DNA of 56,475 nt from Gymnopilus junonius (lineage: Eukaryota; Basidiomycota; Agaricomycetes; Agaricales; Galerinaceae), in NCBI GenBank assembly GCA_015501075.1, contig JADNYJ010000229.1:1-56475 (forward strand), read 5' to 3'. The notes under the pieces are model-generated. The model saw only the letters and a list, made by a program, of their open reading frames with translations. It searched no databases and was not told where the DNA came from. The translations under genes and the position numbers were made by a program. This document shows, one piece after another, positions 11,318-21,754 of this stretch. How positions within the stretch are numbered: position 1 is the first letter of the stretch; every line of letters starts with the position of its first letter.

Positions 11318-12661
11318 TCAGATCCCCAAATTTGCGCTTTGTAAAGAATTAGATGGGGTTGGCGGGCCTTTAAATGCCCTCGTCTTTACTGATGATGGGA
11401 AATTCCTTCTAGGAGGAGGTGAGTGGGTTGCCGGTGTCATGTGACCCCGTCCTCTTATTTCGCAGGTGACGATGAGCAAGTTCACATTTGGGATACCCAG
11501 ACTTTCGAACACACACAGGTTTTGAAAGATGATTGATGGGGCCAAATAACAACTTTGACATGGGTTTATCATGAACCACGGACAGTGCTCAATAATACCT
11601 GGTTGTGCATTGGGACTGGAAGAGGCTCGATTACATTGTGTCCCTTCATCAGAGAACACTCAGTACGTATTCTGTGTAACACATATCTTTGCATTCTGAC
11701 GTTATCATCCAGTCAAATTCTGTCAGACCTTTCACTTGGAGGAGGGCTATAACCGCTTCGGCTTTCAATTTGAATGATGCTGTCGAAGCAGCAACTTACG
11801 ATGATCAGAATTCTCGACTTGTTCTTGCAAGTCATTCTGGGTGTCTTCGAATGTATAAAATTGAAAAATGTAAGTCAATGATATGCAATGCTGGTACATC
11901 TACTGACAAATATGCATAAAGCGCCCCAGAAGTTCAAGAGCTCTGGGCTATAAGAATCGGAGATGCAATACCGTGCACTCTGTTTTTCTTCGGAGGCGCG
12001 CACCAAAGTCTGCTTACGTTATGCTTGGAGAATGCACAAATGTTCATATTTCTTTTTCTTCTTTTCTTTTAGCTTTTGCTGAATCACACCAGGAGCTGTA
12101 GGGAAGCTCAAAATCACAATTTATTATGGAGAAAGGCTTTATCAGGTGGAATGTGAGTTAACTGCATGTCGTAGAAGTTGGGGCACTGATGAATTTCACA
12201 GTGGAAATGCGCTTTATCGAGCGACGAGAAGGTTCTCCTGGTTGACAATTTGTCTACTGGTTCATTTGATATTTATGAAATCCCATCGCAAACCCTGTTA
12301 AGGTCATTTCAGCCAGCCTCCACTCGTCGATATGTAAAGCAATGCGCATTCTTGGAGAGCGCAAGGACAGCTGTCTGTGGCAGTACCAATAATGAGGTAC
12401 AAGTAATGGATGTCACAAACGGTGAATGTCTCCAGTTGCTGAAGACAGCCACCAAAGGTATGTCTTCCTACTTTATGTATGTTCGGTTTTGAGTATGTTT
12501 CCCAGATGATATGATGCAAGTCGTAGCTGTTTCAACAGCCCATGCCAATAGGCACCTGATTGCTGGTGGATCAGGCTCTACCCCTACTGTCTATCTCTGG
12601 GAAAAACTCAAAGAAAGTGAACAAAATAATATTGTCGCATCACAGGCTGTCCCCGTTGAGT
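11318..12661 (+). pseudogene. WD40-repeat protein, spliced, with one premature stop
   Basis: Exons joined across GT-AG introns (11420-11465, 11660-11710, 11870-11920 and others) encode WD40 blades: LDGVGGPLNALVFTDDGKFLLGGGDD then HIWDTQ, WGQITTLTWV, then GTGRGSITL, and further on STNNEVQVMDVTNGE and a terminal STAHANRHLIAGGSG then VYLWEK, ending at TGA 12659-12661. This matches a WD40 family common in Agaricomycetes, whose repeats form a beta-propeller for protein contacts; the partner is unknown. An in-frame TGA at 11534-11536 interrupts the second blade just before WGQ, where CGA would fit. The true start is not certain; an exon upstream of 11318 is likely. Confidence 0.65.
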
Positions 12662-13040
12662 GACGTGATAGGTCAGGAGTCAATGGCCCCGTCATTCTTT
12701 TCATATTAGTGTGCACATACTCTAATTGGTATCCTCATGTACGACAATTTGTTGACTTCTTAGTTGAATGGGGCAAAGAATTTATTGAATCACACAATTT
12801 CAGTATCTAGATAAATATATAGTATACACATGTACAGGAGAATAGATTACTTTCTTTGAATTTACGCCCAATCCAATCAAAAATCTGAGGTAAATACAAT
12901 GTAAATAGCATTAAAGAACAGCATATGTGAGAATTCTGAATACGTGGTTGTTAATCTAAGAAAGTCTACATAATATTATATGGTCTTTAACGGCATAAAC
13001 CAGATGGAAGTGAAGATTTGAAGGACGTGAACAAGAAATA
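12662..13040. other. AT-rich interval without a gene
   Basis: About 380 bp of AT-rich DNA between the WD40 gene and the next coding fragment. No ORF or RNA signature is visible. Confidence 0.4.
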
Positions 13041-13052
13041 TGAGACTATTTT

Positions 13053-13581
13053 ATGCAATGCATCAAAACACTTTGGAAGATAATAAGGACATCATTAATT
13101 AGAGATGGAGAAGATGAAGCTACAGCAAGAGCCCGGATTTCCAACTGCATCAAAATTGAGCAGCAACAAAAGAGGAGACGTGAGCACCGGCGGAAGGTAT
13201 TTACATACACCATTGGCTGGAATGTACCGATAACATCTCTTCACAGCATCTGCAAAATCACCTCAATATCTGTATGAACTTGGCTGCCGAAAACCAGGCC
13301 TTTGAGAGCATGTTCGCTGTAGTGCACTCATTAGGAATTGATGGGACCAGTTCAGATGATACTGATGGAGAAGAATATTCTGTCAGATTATTGCCATGGA
13401 GGTCATCCGGAATGGTGCAATTGATGGACTACATCGACAGCTGCATTGATAGGCAGACTGTGTATGGAAATGCGCGACCTGGAGGGGGGCAAAACCCCGA
13501 ATGCGTCGAATTACACAAGCTAACAGCGAGCGAGATGCTCCAGCTCTTTTGCCGATCAATATGTACAGTCAGCACTGGCTG
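13053..13581 (+). pseudogene. C-terminal fragment of an Agaricomycete hypothetical protein (GxDGxSSD family)
   Basis: A basic exon ending RRREHRRK, a 50-nt intron at 13197-13246 (GTATTT..TCACAG), and an exon with SLGIDGTSSDDTDGEE, VRLLPWRSSG and YGNARPGG, ending at 13579-13581. The order (basic helix, G-x-DG-x-SSD acidic stretch, PWRS, then YGNxRxG) matches a family I know from Agaricomycetes, frequently found close to KDZ and other transposons. Function unknown. The N-terminal part is missing, and the usual C-terminal LPxxFYD ending is not seen. Confidence 0.5.
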
Positions 13582-13919
13582 AGCACTCTAAGCAGATTTC
13601 AGAACACGAAGTTGGAAGCAAAAGAAGAGATTCCTATACCAGAGATACTACAATTCTGATTGTATTTATATAATTTTTAATAATAGAGGACGGATGTAGC
13701 CAATGCATTCTGGGTTGAAGTTAATTCCAGAGTACTCATAAACAATATTTTATGAGACGTACCTTCTGCCAAGAATTTTTATTTTCGTTCAGCACATAGA
13801 CGCAGGGATGGAACTCCTTGAACAGCTGGCTCTTGTAAACGCATACAAATCGCTGACAGGCTGAATATCCAGATTCCAATAATCTCGGGGCATTTGAGAG
13901 GAAGATAAGAGTTGAATAG

Positions 13920-14019
13920 ATGGAGGCGATGACTGACGGCGGAGGGTTTAGCGAGGAGGGTATTTCTTGCCCATAGACTGCACAAAGTAAGTACTGTTGA
14001 GAATATCGGAAAATCCAAT
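13920..14019. repeat. Inverted repeat, left copy
   Basis: Reverse complement shares TTCCGATATTCTCAACAGTA and a GTCATCGCCTCCAT end with 14481-14555; the left copy carries about 25 bp of extra sequence in the middle. Confidence 0.6.
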
Positions 14020-14480
14020 ACTCTCTGACTAGTACTTAGCAATGGCGAGGGAATCGCTGTTCGGTGATGACTGCGATGCCTGATCTGTTGAGTCACCTGT
14101 AGGCTGTAGTGTAACAATGTATTACAGTCCACGTGCGCATTTAGTCATCATCAGGAACATGCTCATCTATTTTCTGTCTCATGCAAGACACCAATGGCCA
14201 GCGTCCTCCAGCGTCCTGCACCTTCCTCAGAACCTCTGGGCCCTCGGTGCCCCAAATCTCATCCATGCCGACATTTATATTAGTATGTGGGTCCTTGCAT
14301 GAAGCGCAGAGCATTAGATTCCGGAGGAGATAAGGATTCTAGAGGGACTCGATAAGCATGGTGAGTTTTTCCCTCTCTGGCCTTCGTGTAGACCTTTGCT
14401 AAACATTGCTTTCTCAGGTTGACTTGATGCAGGTATTGGATAGCAGAGCATCGAGAATGCTCAAGTACTAGCTAGAGATT

Positions 14481-14555
14481 ATTGGAATTTCCGATATTCT
14501 CAACAGTACTTACTCCATCCTCGCCAAACCCTCTGCCGTCGGTCATCGCCTCCAT
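14481..14555. repeat. Inverted repeat, right copy
   Basis: Mate of 13920-14019, beginning ATTGGAATTTCCGATATTC. The same ATTGGAATTTCCGATATT motif also occurs at about 9143. Confidence 0.6.
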
Positions 14556-14742
14556 TTCTGCATCTCATAAACCTCGCCCGTCGGTCATCGTCTCCATCAT
14601 CCTCATGAAGCCTGCACGTCACATGTACTTAATCATTGAATTATGGGCTGCCTTCACTACCTACAACATTTCAATCAGGCTCTGCACTAATTACACCAAC
14701 CAAATTCATATTACCCGACATTCATCCACAATTCCCATTTAG

Positions 14743-15603
14743 TCAATCGGCCAACCCCCTTCCAAGGTGGTGTACACATGAGAGGGAAACCACAACAGCA
14801 GCTTGCTGTCCTTTCCAAGAAATGATACATTTCGCAAAGTGGGTCTCCACACTCGAGACGTGGATGAGGGTATAGCCATCCTCAAGCTCTGGACTCCAGA
14901 TGCCTGCCCTCAAGAATGGGTATTGGGCGTACGGGTCGGTTGTCGGAAGACTGACATGTGCCCGCATAAGGAGCCAAGTGTCGTTGTCATCTGCTGTTTC
15001 GCCAGTCTGTGAAAACTGTAGCATCTTTTCGATGCAGTATGGCACAGATGAATCTTGAATCATTACGCAACTATTCCCTTCATGCGTTCCTCGTGTGGTG
15101 TAGGATATTCCGTCCAAGGCTATGTGACTGGGTGATCTGGCTGTCTCGGGCACGGAATTGAGTATTTCCTGGAAAGCAGCTATAACATTTGGGGTGAGTT
15201 TTTCCATTCGAGTCCTGTCAAAATAATGGTCCCTAATATCGTAATCGGCAGGTTCGCTGTCGAGCATGTCGCCATCATTCTGGTTGTTGTCAGCTGCAAG
15301 CGAGTTCCGTTTGTCGGATCTGATCAAGCGCCTGAACATTTTAAAGCAAAACTGTATTGACTGAGGGCATGTCATCCTGTAAAATAGTGCCCTGAAGTTC
15401 GAGGATCGATACCATGATCGACCAATTGTCTCCTCGTATTCACCTGATTTATAATTGGTCGATATCCTTTGAAGGTTCCCAATCATTTGTTCCAAGGGAA
15501 ATGTCCACCAACCATGCATAGGGCCATACATGAGAAGGAGCTCGCCTATATGCATTGCTACATGATGATTTGCATGACACTTGTACTGGGAAACGTGTCT
15601 CAC
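14743..15603 (-). pseudogene. Tnp2-type (CACTA) transposase, C-terminal portion
   Basis: An open frame of 286 codons. Near its start it has CHANHHVAMHIGELLLMYGP, then WWTFPLEQMIGNLQRI and a GEYEETI segment. This H..H..GPMHGWW..P.E..IG.LQR pattern is the conserved C-terminal block found after the catalytic core in fungal Tnp2-type transposases. The rest is less conserved, with an acidic linker and a Trp-rich end. The catalytic N-terminal part is not found; upstream sequence up to the right TIR (15760-15910) has a short open stretch (WEDDNPSVYNPND) that may be another exon. It is the only transposase-like gene in the element, lies next to the right arm and points inward. Alone it could not move the element. 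Confidence 0.6.
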
Positions 15604-15910
15604 AGAAAATGGCGACTATCAGTATCATGGCCAGTCACAGAGTAAGAAAGGAACCCGGAAAAAAGCATGAAGAGAAAGAGAAAAAGATGAAGAAAGGATG
15701 AAGAGAAGAAAAGGAGCAAAAAACACAAGAGAAAAATGTGAAGGAAAAACTGACCGTAATCTCAGCCATACACCCCTCCAGCTGACATACAGCGTCAACT
15801 GGACATACTCAGCTGGATAACCCATAGTATGAAGGGTCATTGGGATTGTACACCGATGGATTGTCGTCTTCCCAATGAAAAAGCCGCATCTCAAGCAGCA
15901 GCGACTCGGC

Positions 15911-16100
15911 CTTATACTCGATCTCTTGCGGTTCCCTCTCGTTCCGGTTTGTCTGCCTACACTATGACAGAGGGCGCAGGCACGGAAGAACGCGACGATG
16001 TGGCCCCGCTGGTCACTCAACCGATCTGTGAGGTCCTCGGCGCTCATTTCAGTGACAGGAGGGTGAGTTTGTCAGATTGCGTGTAATGGTTCTTGAATGT
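15911..16100 (-). pseudogene. P4-ATPase fragment A, right-arm copy
   Basis: Reverse-strand copy of 4314-4509 within the right TIR. It keeps CpG at two sites where the left copy has CpA (the RACALCHSV stretch is nearer to consensus here). Like the left copy it has a stop after the KLTLLSLK segment. Confidence 0.7.
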
Positions 16101-17347
16101 GCATTCCATAATACTGAGCATTGCCAAGTTCCTTAAAGGAAGACTTTTGAATGTCCTCCTCCAACGCGATGCTGCTAGCCAGACACCAGAGAGCCGGGAG
16201 GAGGTGCTGGGGCTGATGGAGCTTAATGCTGCAATGTTTGTATTCATTTACCAACTTCATCAACCATTACCACCACTACCACTACACCCTCTGCTTAAAC
16301 ACAAGCTATCCTTACCATGCAACCCTCTGTGAATGCTCTGATATCAACCATCATAGTACTGGTTGTCTTTGGTGAGCCTTCAAACAATCTTGGGTACTAA
16401 AATCTGACAGAATCCTGTAGTTGCCTTAGCTGTACTTTTAGGGCTTTACTACTACAGCCCAGCTAGAAGAACTAGGATGGAGGAGGAGGATCTGGAGGGG
16501 ATAGAGCTTGAGGCAGGAGGAGGAGGAGCAGGGAACATCAGAAGACGTGCTGGTGAGTTATTATTGAATCTTTCCTTTTTGTCCATGAAATTCACGGATT
16601 TTAGGGTGATTCGTGACCCCTCCGCCTCCCTATAGCCTTAAGCTGCATTTCGGATCGTCGTCGATGGGCGGTTAGCAGGAAAAATGTCCGGGTGTTTGTA
16701 ATTTTGAACAAAAATATATCTTTTTTGTCTTGATGCATTCTTTTCCACGTATCGACCTTTCCGTGTCCGAACTTACGCGTTCATCGCGTTCGTAAGTCGA
16801 GTCGACGGTCTATCTTCGCATCATTACGCGTGCCTCTGAGCGCGTCGTCGTCGACCCGCTCATCGACTCGTTTATCATGTAAATCGACTCGCTCAGTGAC
16901 ACGATGATCGAGTCGACAGCGAGTCGATGACTATTTACTTCAGAAAAAAAAACAGAAAACAGCCCTGGCTGTTAATTACCTTGCTGTTTCCTTTGGAAAC
17001 ACGTTCTCTGTTTATTTTAGATAAAGGAATAATACTTACTTAGGATACAGGGCTAATAAACATAGTTGATATTTCTTGAGACTATACCTTGAGAAACAGT
17101 TTCCAGTTTTTACAAAGGGAACAGGAGGAAAACATATTATCTATTTCTGTACTGTTTCTAAAGAAAACACCACAGGATACAAGAAAGGTAATTACATGAG
17201 AAAAAGGACAGAAACACGAATTCAGTTTCCCTTGTTTTTTCCTAAAGAAATACTTTTCTTGTTTTCTAAATAAACATTTATTGGAAGTCATATGACGTGT
17301 TTCCTAGCTACTGTTTCTTAAGGAAACACTAGTCAGTGCCAGCAGTG
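15911..17347 (-). repeat. Right terminal inverted repeat of the CACTA element
   Basis: Reverse complement of 3067-4509, with the same order of landmarks. The inner boundary is where the shared sequence ending in ATAAGGCC stops matching. Confidence 0.9.
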
Positions 17348-17350
17348 ACT
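17348..17350 (+). repeat. Target-site duplication ACT, right of the CACTA element
   Basis: ACT directly follows the right CAGTG terminus and matches 3064-3066. Confidence 0.65.
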
Positions 17351-18560
17351 CCTCTCTTCCTCTCCATCACCTCCCCTCTTCCTCTTCCTCTTCCTCCTCC
17401 TCCTCCTCCTCCGTTCTTGCCCCTCCCTCCAATGAGGATGTGGGCTCCTTCAAGCTGGGCATGGGGTAGGCTTCACGTAGGGGGACCCATGGTGTGGGAG
17501 GCCCAACAGGTACGTACAAGGGTGTACATGCGTTCCACGCATGTATGCTCTTTTTCTTTTGATATCTTTTCTTGATTCATATTCTACTAACAAACCTTTG
17601 TTTCTTTTTCTTAGATTTGATTATATGTTGGCCCTAGCACCTCCTCTGCCCTCCTTGCCATGCAATAGTGAGATGGGCATGGATATTTCCCTTTCCTTGT
17701 GACAACCCCACCCCCCATCTCCCTTGCATGGAAGAGTGAGTCGGAGGTGGGTTACTTCACCTCTCCAACCCAGCCCAGGGCCGTTGCCATCACCATCGCT
17801 ACCTCCCCACCTCCTCATCACTCAGGAAGATGAGCAGGAGGTGTGGTGAGAATAGCGGACTCTCCCCGCCCTCCCTCTGCCACCAGCACCCAATGCCACC
17901 TCCCTCGCGTTGAAGAGCGAGTCGGAGGTGGCTCATCTACCTTTCTGGTAGGCAGTGGCCATCGTTGTCACCACCATCACTGCTGCCCACCCTTCCTTGC
18001 TTGTCACAGCAAGCCGAAGGTGTGGGTTGCTTGCTGCGGGTTATGCCCAGCTGCCCCCCTGCTCCTGGCTCATTCATGGAGGACGAGCTGGGGTTGTAGC
18101 TGGCACTGTCGCACCCCGCTACCACCAGCCTATGCCATCGACCTCACCGCAGCTCCACCCTCTCACTATGTGCAAGTTCAGGGTAGATGCCTGCGGCGTT
18201 GCATCACGGCTGACGCGCCACGTCCCTCATCTGTAAGACTGAGTCAAACGTGGGCATCTTGGATCATGGCTGCCATGATGACGGTTCACGGCCGTATCCC
18301 CCCTTGCTCACGAATGCAGGCAGGAGGGTGGGGGTGTGTCCCGTGGTCAACGGTACGAGGCTCTGACTGCCCTGCTCATGCAAGGTGTCGAGCTGGTCAA
18401 TGGCTGTGGATACGAAGGCCCCTTTCCCTTACCAGCACCCCTCTTCCTGTCCCTGCAACACAGATTTTGCTCCTGTTGCCTTTCCTTTTCTTTTTTGTAG
18501 TCTACAGCTCATGTATATACAGTAGTCTACTAACTTATAAACTAATACAATTTATTTCTA
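17351..18560. other. Low-complexity interval with degenerate repeats
   Basis: A CTT/CTC microsatellite occupies about 17363-17423. A GAAGAGYGAGTCGGAGGTGG unit recurs about 180 bp apart (about 17730 and 17911), with a weaker copy near 18235. A 242-codon frame at 17843-18571 is rich in Cys, His, Pro and Arg and looks like an accident of composition. Confidence 0.4.
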
Positions 18561-19033
18561 TGCTTATTTGACTGAATTTAAGACAAGCAAAGCAGTGGGG
18601 AAGGGCTGTCAGAGGTGGCCAGAGAGGGACTCAGACCAGCTGAGAGAACAACAGGGAGCCTCAGAGTTGCTGTAGCGTGGCCATGCTTTCGATCAGCAGA
18701 GAGCTAAAACATGTTTTCCTGATGCAGCTGGATTGAGGACTGCAGATTCCTCTGGGCAAAATGCCCAGCATGGAACCAAAAGAATACATACAGCTGGAGT
18801 TATCTGGTTGCATCCTGCCTGCCCCCAATGCTAAAAAACCATACTCAAAGAGTTAGAAATATTAAAAGTAACAATATATTGGATATCCAGGACATTGCAA
18901 CCTATTCTAGCTGCATCTGTTGCATACAGAATACAGATTTCACCTTTCTGAAATTGAGCCCAATATTGCTGTTTGCCTGCTTCTGAGAGATTGGAGGAGA
19001 AGGCATGAACACATGCTTGAAGATGGGGAGGTA

Positions 19034-19247
19034 CAGTGAGAGACAAAACTGTTCCAATGTTTCAAGCATCTACAATAAAACAGGAATAACTTGGGAACTA
19101 AGAAAGGTGGAACCTTGGAATTTTAAACCTAGGTAGCCCTGGATATCATCTATCCAAACATATACAAAATCATTATGTAACCATTTTTTTTCCCACACTA
19201 CAAATCATTTAAAATAATAAGTACATTGGAATGGTTTTGTCCCCCTC
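19034..19247 (+). repeat. Tc1/mariner left TIR
   Basis: Matches the complement of 20410-20572 with an extra stretch of about 55 bp after GCCCTGG. The outer GACAAAAC..TTCCAATG motif reappears inverted at the inner end. Confidence 0.85.
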
Positions 19248-19374
19248 AGTCAAATCACCTGACTTTGTTGATTACAGACAAATAACAGCAAATAAAATCA
19301 TGTGAGTGAATTGCAAAGAGTATATATACTCTTGTACATTGCTCATAACTTCCCCCCACTCATTATTTCACCAT

Positions 19375-20382
19375 GCACTGACTTACTGTTGCCCAACGCA
19401 CCCACATTATTCATCTTCTTAATCAAGGACATTCTGCTCACCAAATTGAAGCAACCACTGGTGTTTCTATGACTTCTATATCCAGGATTCACACCAAATA
19501 CTGTCCTGATCTTGCCAAGTCCACTGGTGGCTGTCCAAAGAAACTTTCACCATCCAATATGCTCTACACCTTATCACTTCTCGCAAGGCTGAAAATGCTG
19601 TTGAGGTTGCCAAAACCTTGAAAGACATTACCAATGAGCCTCTCTCATCAAAGACAGTCTGCAGGGCACTTCAGGACACAGGATTAAAGGCTGTTGTCAA
19701 GAAAAAAAGGCCTTTTCTCTCCAAATGACATAGAAGGGAACATATGGACTTTGCAATGGCTCACCTCTACTGGACTGTTGAGGACTGAAAGAGGGTGGTT
19801 TACACAGATGAGACCAAAGTCAATTGTTTGGGGTCAGATGGGAGGAAATGGGTGTGGAAAATGCCAGGAGAAGCACTTTCTGATAGGCTGGTGGAAGGCA
19901 CAGTAAAGTTTGCAGGAGGAAACTTGATGTTTTGGGGCTGTATGTTTTGGGAAGGAGTTGGATATGGCACCAAGATTGATGGGAGGATGGATGCTGACCT
20001 TTATGTGTCTATTTTGGAAGAGGAACTCCAGCAAAGCCTGGAATATTTCAACAAGAAACCTGAAGATGTCATTTTTCAGCAAGACAATGACCCCAAGCAC
20101 AAGAGTAAAAAGGCAATGAAGTGGCTAGAAGACAGTGGTTTGCAAGTTATGATATGGCCACCTCAATCAGCAGACCTCAACCCAATTGAACACCTTTGGG
20201 TTTACCTCAAGGCTAGGCTTGCAGAGTATGAAACCCAGCCTTCTAGCATAGCAGAACTTTGGGAGAGGACACAGAAGGTGTGGAATGAAATTCCAGCTTC
20301 TGTATGTCAGAATTTGATAGAAAGTATGCCAAGGAGGGTTGCAGCTGTTGCAAAGGCCAAGGGAGGCTATACCAAGTACTAA
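19375..20382 (+). pseudogene. Tc1/mariner DDE transposase, DD34E spacing
   Basis: The N-terminal helix-turn-helix region reads QRTHIIHLLNQGHSAHQIEA and GVSMTSISRIHTK. After a frameshift near 19585 it continues VEVAKTLKDITNEPLSS. The catalytic core is open from 19795 to 20382: YTDETK (first Asp), FWGCM, QQDNDPKH (second Asp) and NPIEHLW (Glu), with 34 residues between the second Asp and the Glu. The protein ends GGYTKY. Defects: a TGA soon after the apparent start (ATG CAC TGA), a TGA at 19726-19728 where CGA would fit between LSK and HRREH, a second TGA at about 19787 where TGG would fit before KRVVYTDET, and the frameshift. The core triad is intact, but the protein cannot be made in one piece. 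Confidence 0.85.
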
Positions 20383-20409
20383 ATACCCTAAATAGTATAT
20401 AATTTTCAA

Positions 20410-20572
20410 GAGGGACAAAACCATTCCAATGTACTTATTATTTTAAATGATTTGTAATGTGGGCCAGGGCTACCTAGGTTTAAAATTCCAAGGTTCCACC
20501 TTTCTTAGTTCCCAAGTTATTCCTGTTTTATTGTAGATGCTTGAAACATTGGAACGGTTTTGTCCCTCACTG
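20410..20572 (-). repeat. Tc1/mariner right TIR
   Basis: 163 bp, near identical to the left TIR without the 55-bp insertion. Confidence 0.85.
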
Positions 20573-21754
20573 TAGACATTTGCACAAGAACTGGACAGCT
20601 TAATGACATGCATTTTCTGAGTCAAAATAAAACAAAGACTTTGGTATGTCTTCAAGAAAGATTGTCCTATCTAAGACTTGCAGAAGAAGGTTAAGAACAT
20701 CATAGAAAGAGTTTTTCAGGTCAGACATTGTGCGCATAATAAAGTAAAGGTTGGGCCAGTCAGTGCCCACATCCAAACCCCAAAAAGGCTGATTTCCATA
20801 GCCAAGCATCAACCAGATTGTGTTGAAGGTAGATGTACAGTATATGGTAGTACAAACCACAATAGGTACACTATACCCAGTGTAGGTCCTAAGGATCCTG
20901 AGCTTGTGGTACAGTGGCTAGAAGTCATCTACCCCTCACTCATTGATGCAGTAAGCTTCATTGATAATAAGTGTGGTGAGATGAGTATAGAACTGGCCAT
21001 CTTTCCACAGCTTCTGAAAGCTGTCAGACAGCACCATCTTAGAGGACATGTAGAGGATGGGGGCCAACATGTGTGCATGCTTCCAAAGACTGACTGTTCT
21101 GGAGGTATCTTTATTGATGACAATTGCATCTATGCCTTTCACCTTCACCTGATCTGCCTGTAGAAATATATCAGCAATGAAATATTAGTCAATCAGTGTA
21201 ATTATATGCACTTGGTCTTGTTCCAAGGCTTTCAAAGGGCTTATGATGATGACAAGCTTGTCTTTGCCACCTAAGACTGCCAAACCCTCAAAAATCAAGT
21301 TTTTCCCATAACTGGTGCCCATGCAGAAGATACTATATACTCTTGCAGTATTCTCTATATCAAATAGACTTGCCAATCATTCAGTGAATATGAGAGGTTG
21401 AGCAAGCTGACAAGGCAGGTTTGAATGCTTGAGAGGGAGAGGTTGTCTGGTAAGCTTGCTTTGATGCCTTGTAATCAATCCTTTGCATTTTCCTTGTACT
21501 TCTGTGGTGTTTCTGGGGTGATAAGTGGCTGTTGAGCAGTCTTGGATCACTTTGAAGGAGTGGGTGGCTAGGCAAACTGTGGCTGTTCAAGCCTAACAGT
21601 ATGATCTATGAAAATAGCATCAGTTCTGCCCTTTATGAGTTATTTTCTATTTACCTGTAGATGGAGATAAGTTTTCAGAGTATCTTTGCTGCCTGGATGG
21701 TGTCTGAGGAGGTGGGAGTAGGATGTTGTTCTGGGAGGGTGAAGAGAGGGTGTC

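Larger units (their letters stand above)
13591..14742. other. Interval without a gene, with internal inverted repeats
   Basis: Contains two related segments in inverted orientation (13920-14019 and 14481-14555) and a partial direct repeat of the same CCGTCGGTCATCG unit near 14577. No coding region is supported. Confidence 0.4.
3067..17347. mobile_element. 14.3-kb CACTA-type (Tnp2) DNA transposon carrying host-like genes
   Basis: Both ends read CACTGCTGGCACTGACTAG inward, and the base triplet ACT flanks the element on each side (3064-3066 and 17348-17350). CACTA/CACTG termini with 3-bp target duplications are the hallmark of the CACTA (En/Spm) superfamily, and a Tnp2-like transposase C-terminus lies inside, next to the right arm. 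The terminal inverted repeats are very long (about 1.44 kb). Their outer 400 bp is packed with a short palindromic motif, as expected for subterminal transposase-binding repeats. Between the arms are 11.4 kb holding P4-ATPase fragments, two Agaricomycete hypothetical genes and a WD40 gene. Most genes inside are broken and no complete transposase remains, so the copy is probably not autonomous. The superfamily call is inference from ends, target duplication and the transposase together. Confidence 0.75.
19034..20572 (+). mobile_element. Tc1/mariner element, 1539 bp, inserted in the helicase pseudogene
   Basis: The element begins CAGTGAGAGACAAAAC and ends with the complementary GTCCCTCACTG, and is flanked by the TA target (19032-19033 and 20573-20574). 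TIRs run to 19247 and from 20410, and it encodes one DDE transposase. Removing the element and one TA restores the helicase reading CKCLPPHLQACVHAF, so the insertion is simple and followed the gene's earlier activity. Confidence 0.9.
18560..21600 (-). pseudogene. RecQ-like DEAD/H helicase, interrupted by a Tc1/mariner insertion
   Basis: Reading right to left: a segment with MGTSYGKNLIFEGLAVLGG (Walker A region, motif I, with S-Y-G-K-N in place of the usual GKS/T) and IIISPLKALEQDQ (motif Ia) at 21185-21376; DAIVINKDTSRTV, ILYMSSKMVLSD and LTTLIINEAYCINE (motif II, with NEAYC in the place of DEAH) at 20929-21148; then TIFLEDIPKSLFYFDSENAC up to 20604; and after the transposon ACVHAFSSNLSEAG then EICILYATDAARIGCNVLDI (motif V) at 18831-19033. 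This order fits the RecQ-like helicases repeated in Agaricomycete genomes. There are stops (for example just after SENACH), frameshifts, and altered motif residues, so it is inactive. Its exact ends are uncertain. Confidence 0.65.

Noticed and set aside
15625..16047. 140-codon minus-strand ORF
   Set aside because: Crosses the inner edge of the right TIR and mixes the out-of-frame P4-ATPase fragment with unrelated DNA.
17843..18571. 242-codon plus-strand ORF
   Set aside because: Composition is Cys/His/Pro/Arg-rich low complexity from GC-rich degenerate repeats, with no recognisable domain and no splice or promoter context.
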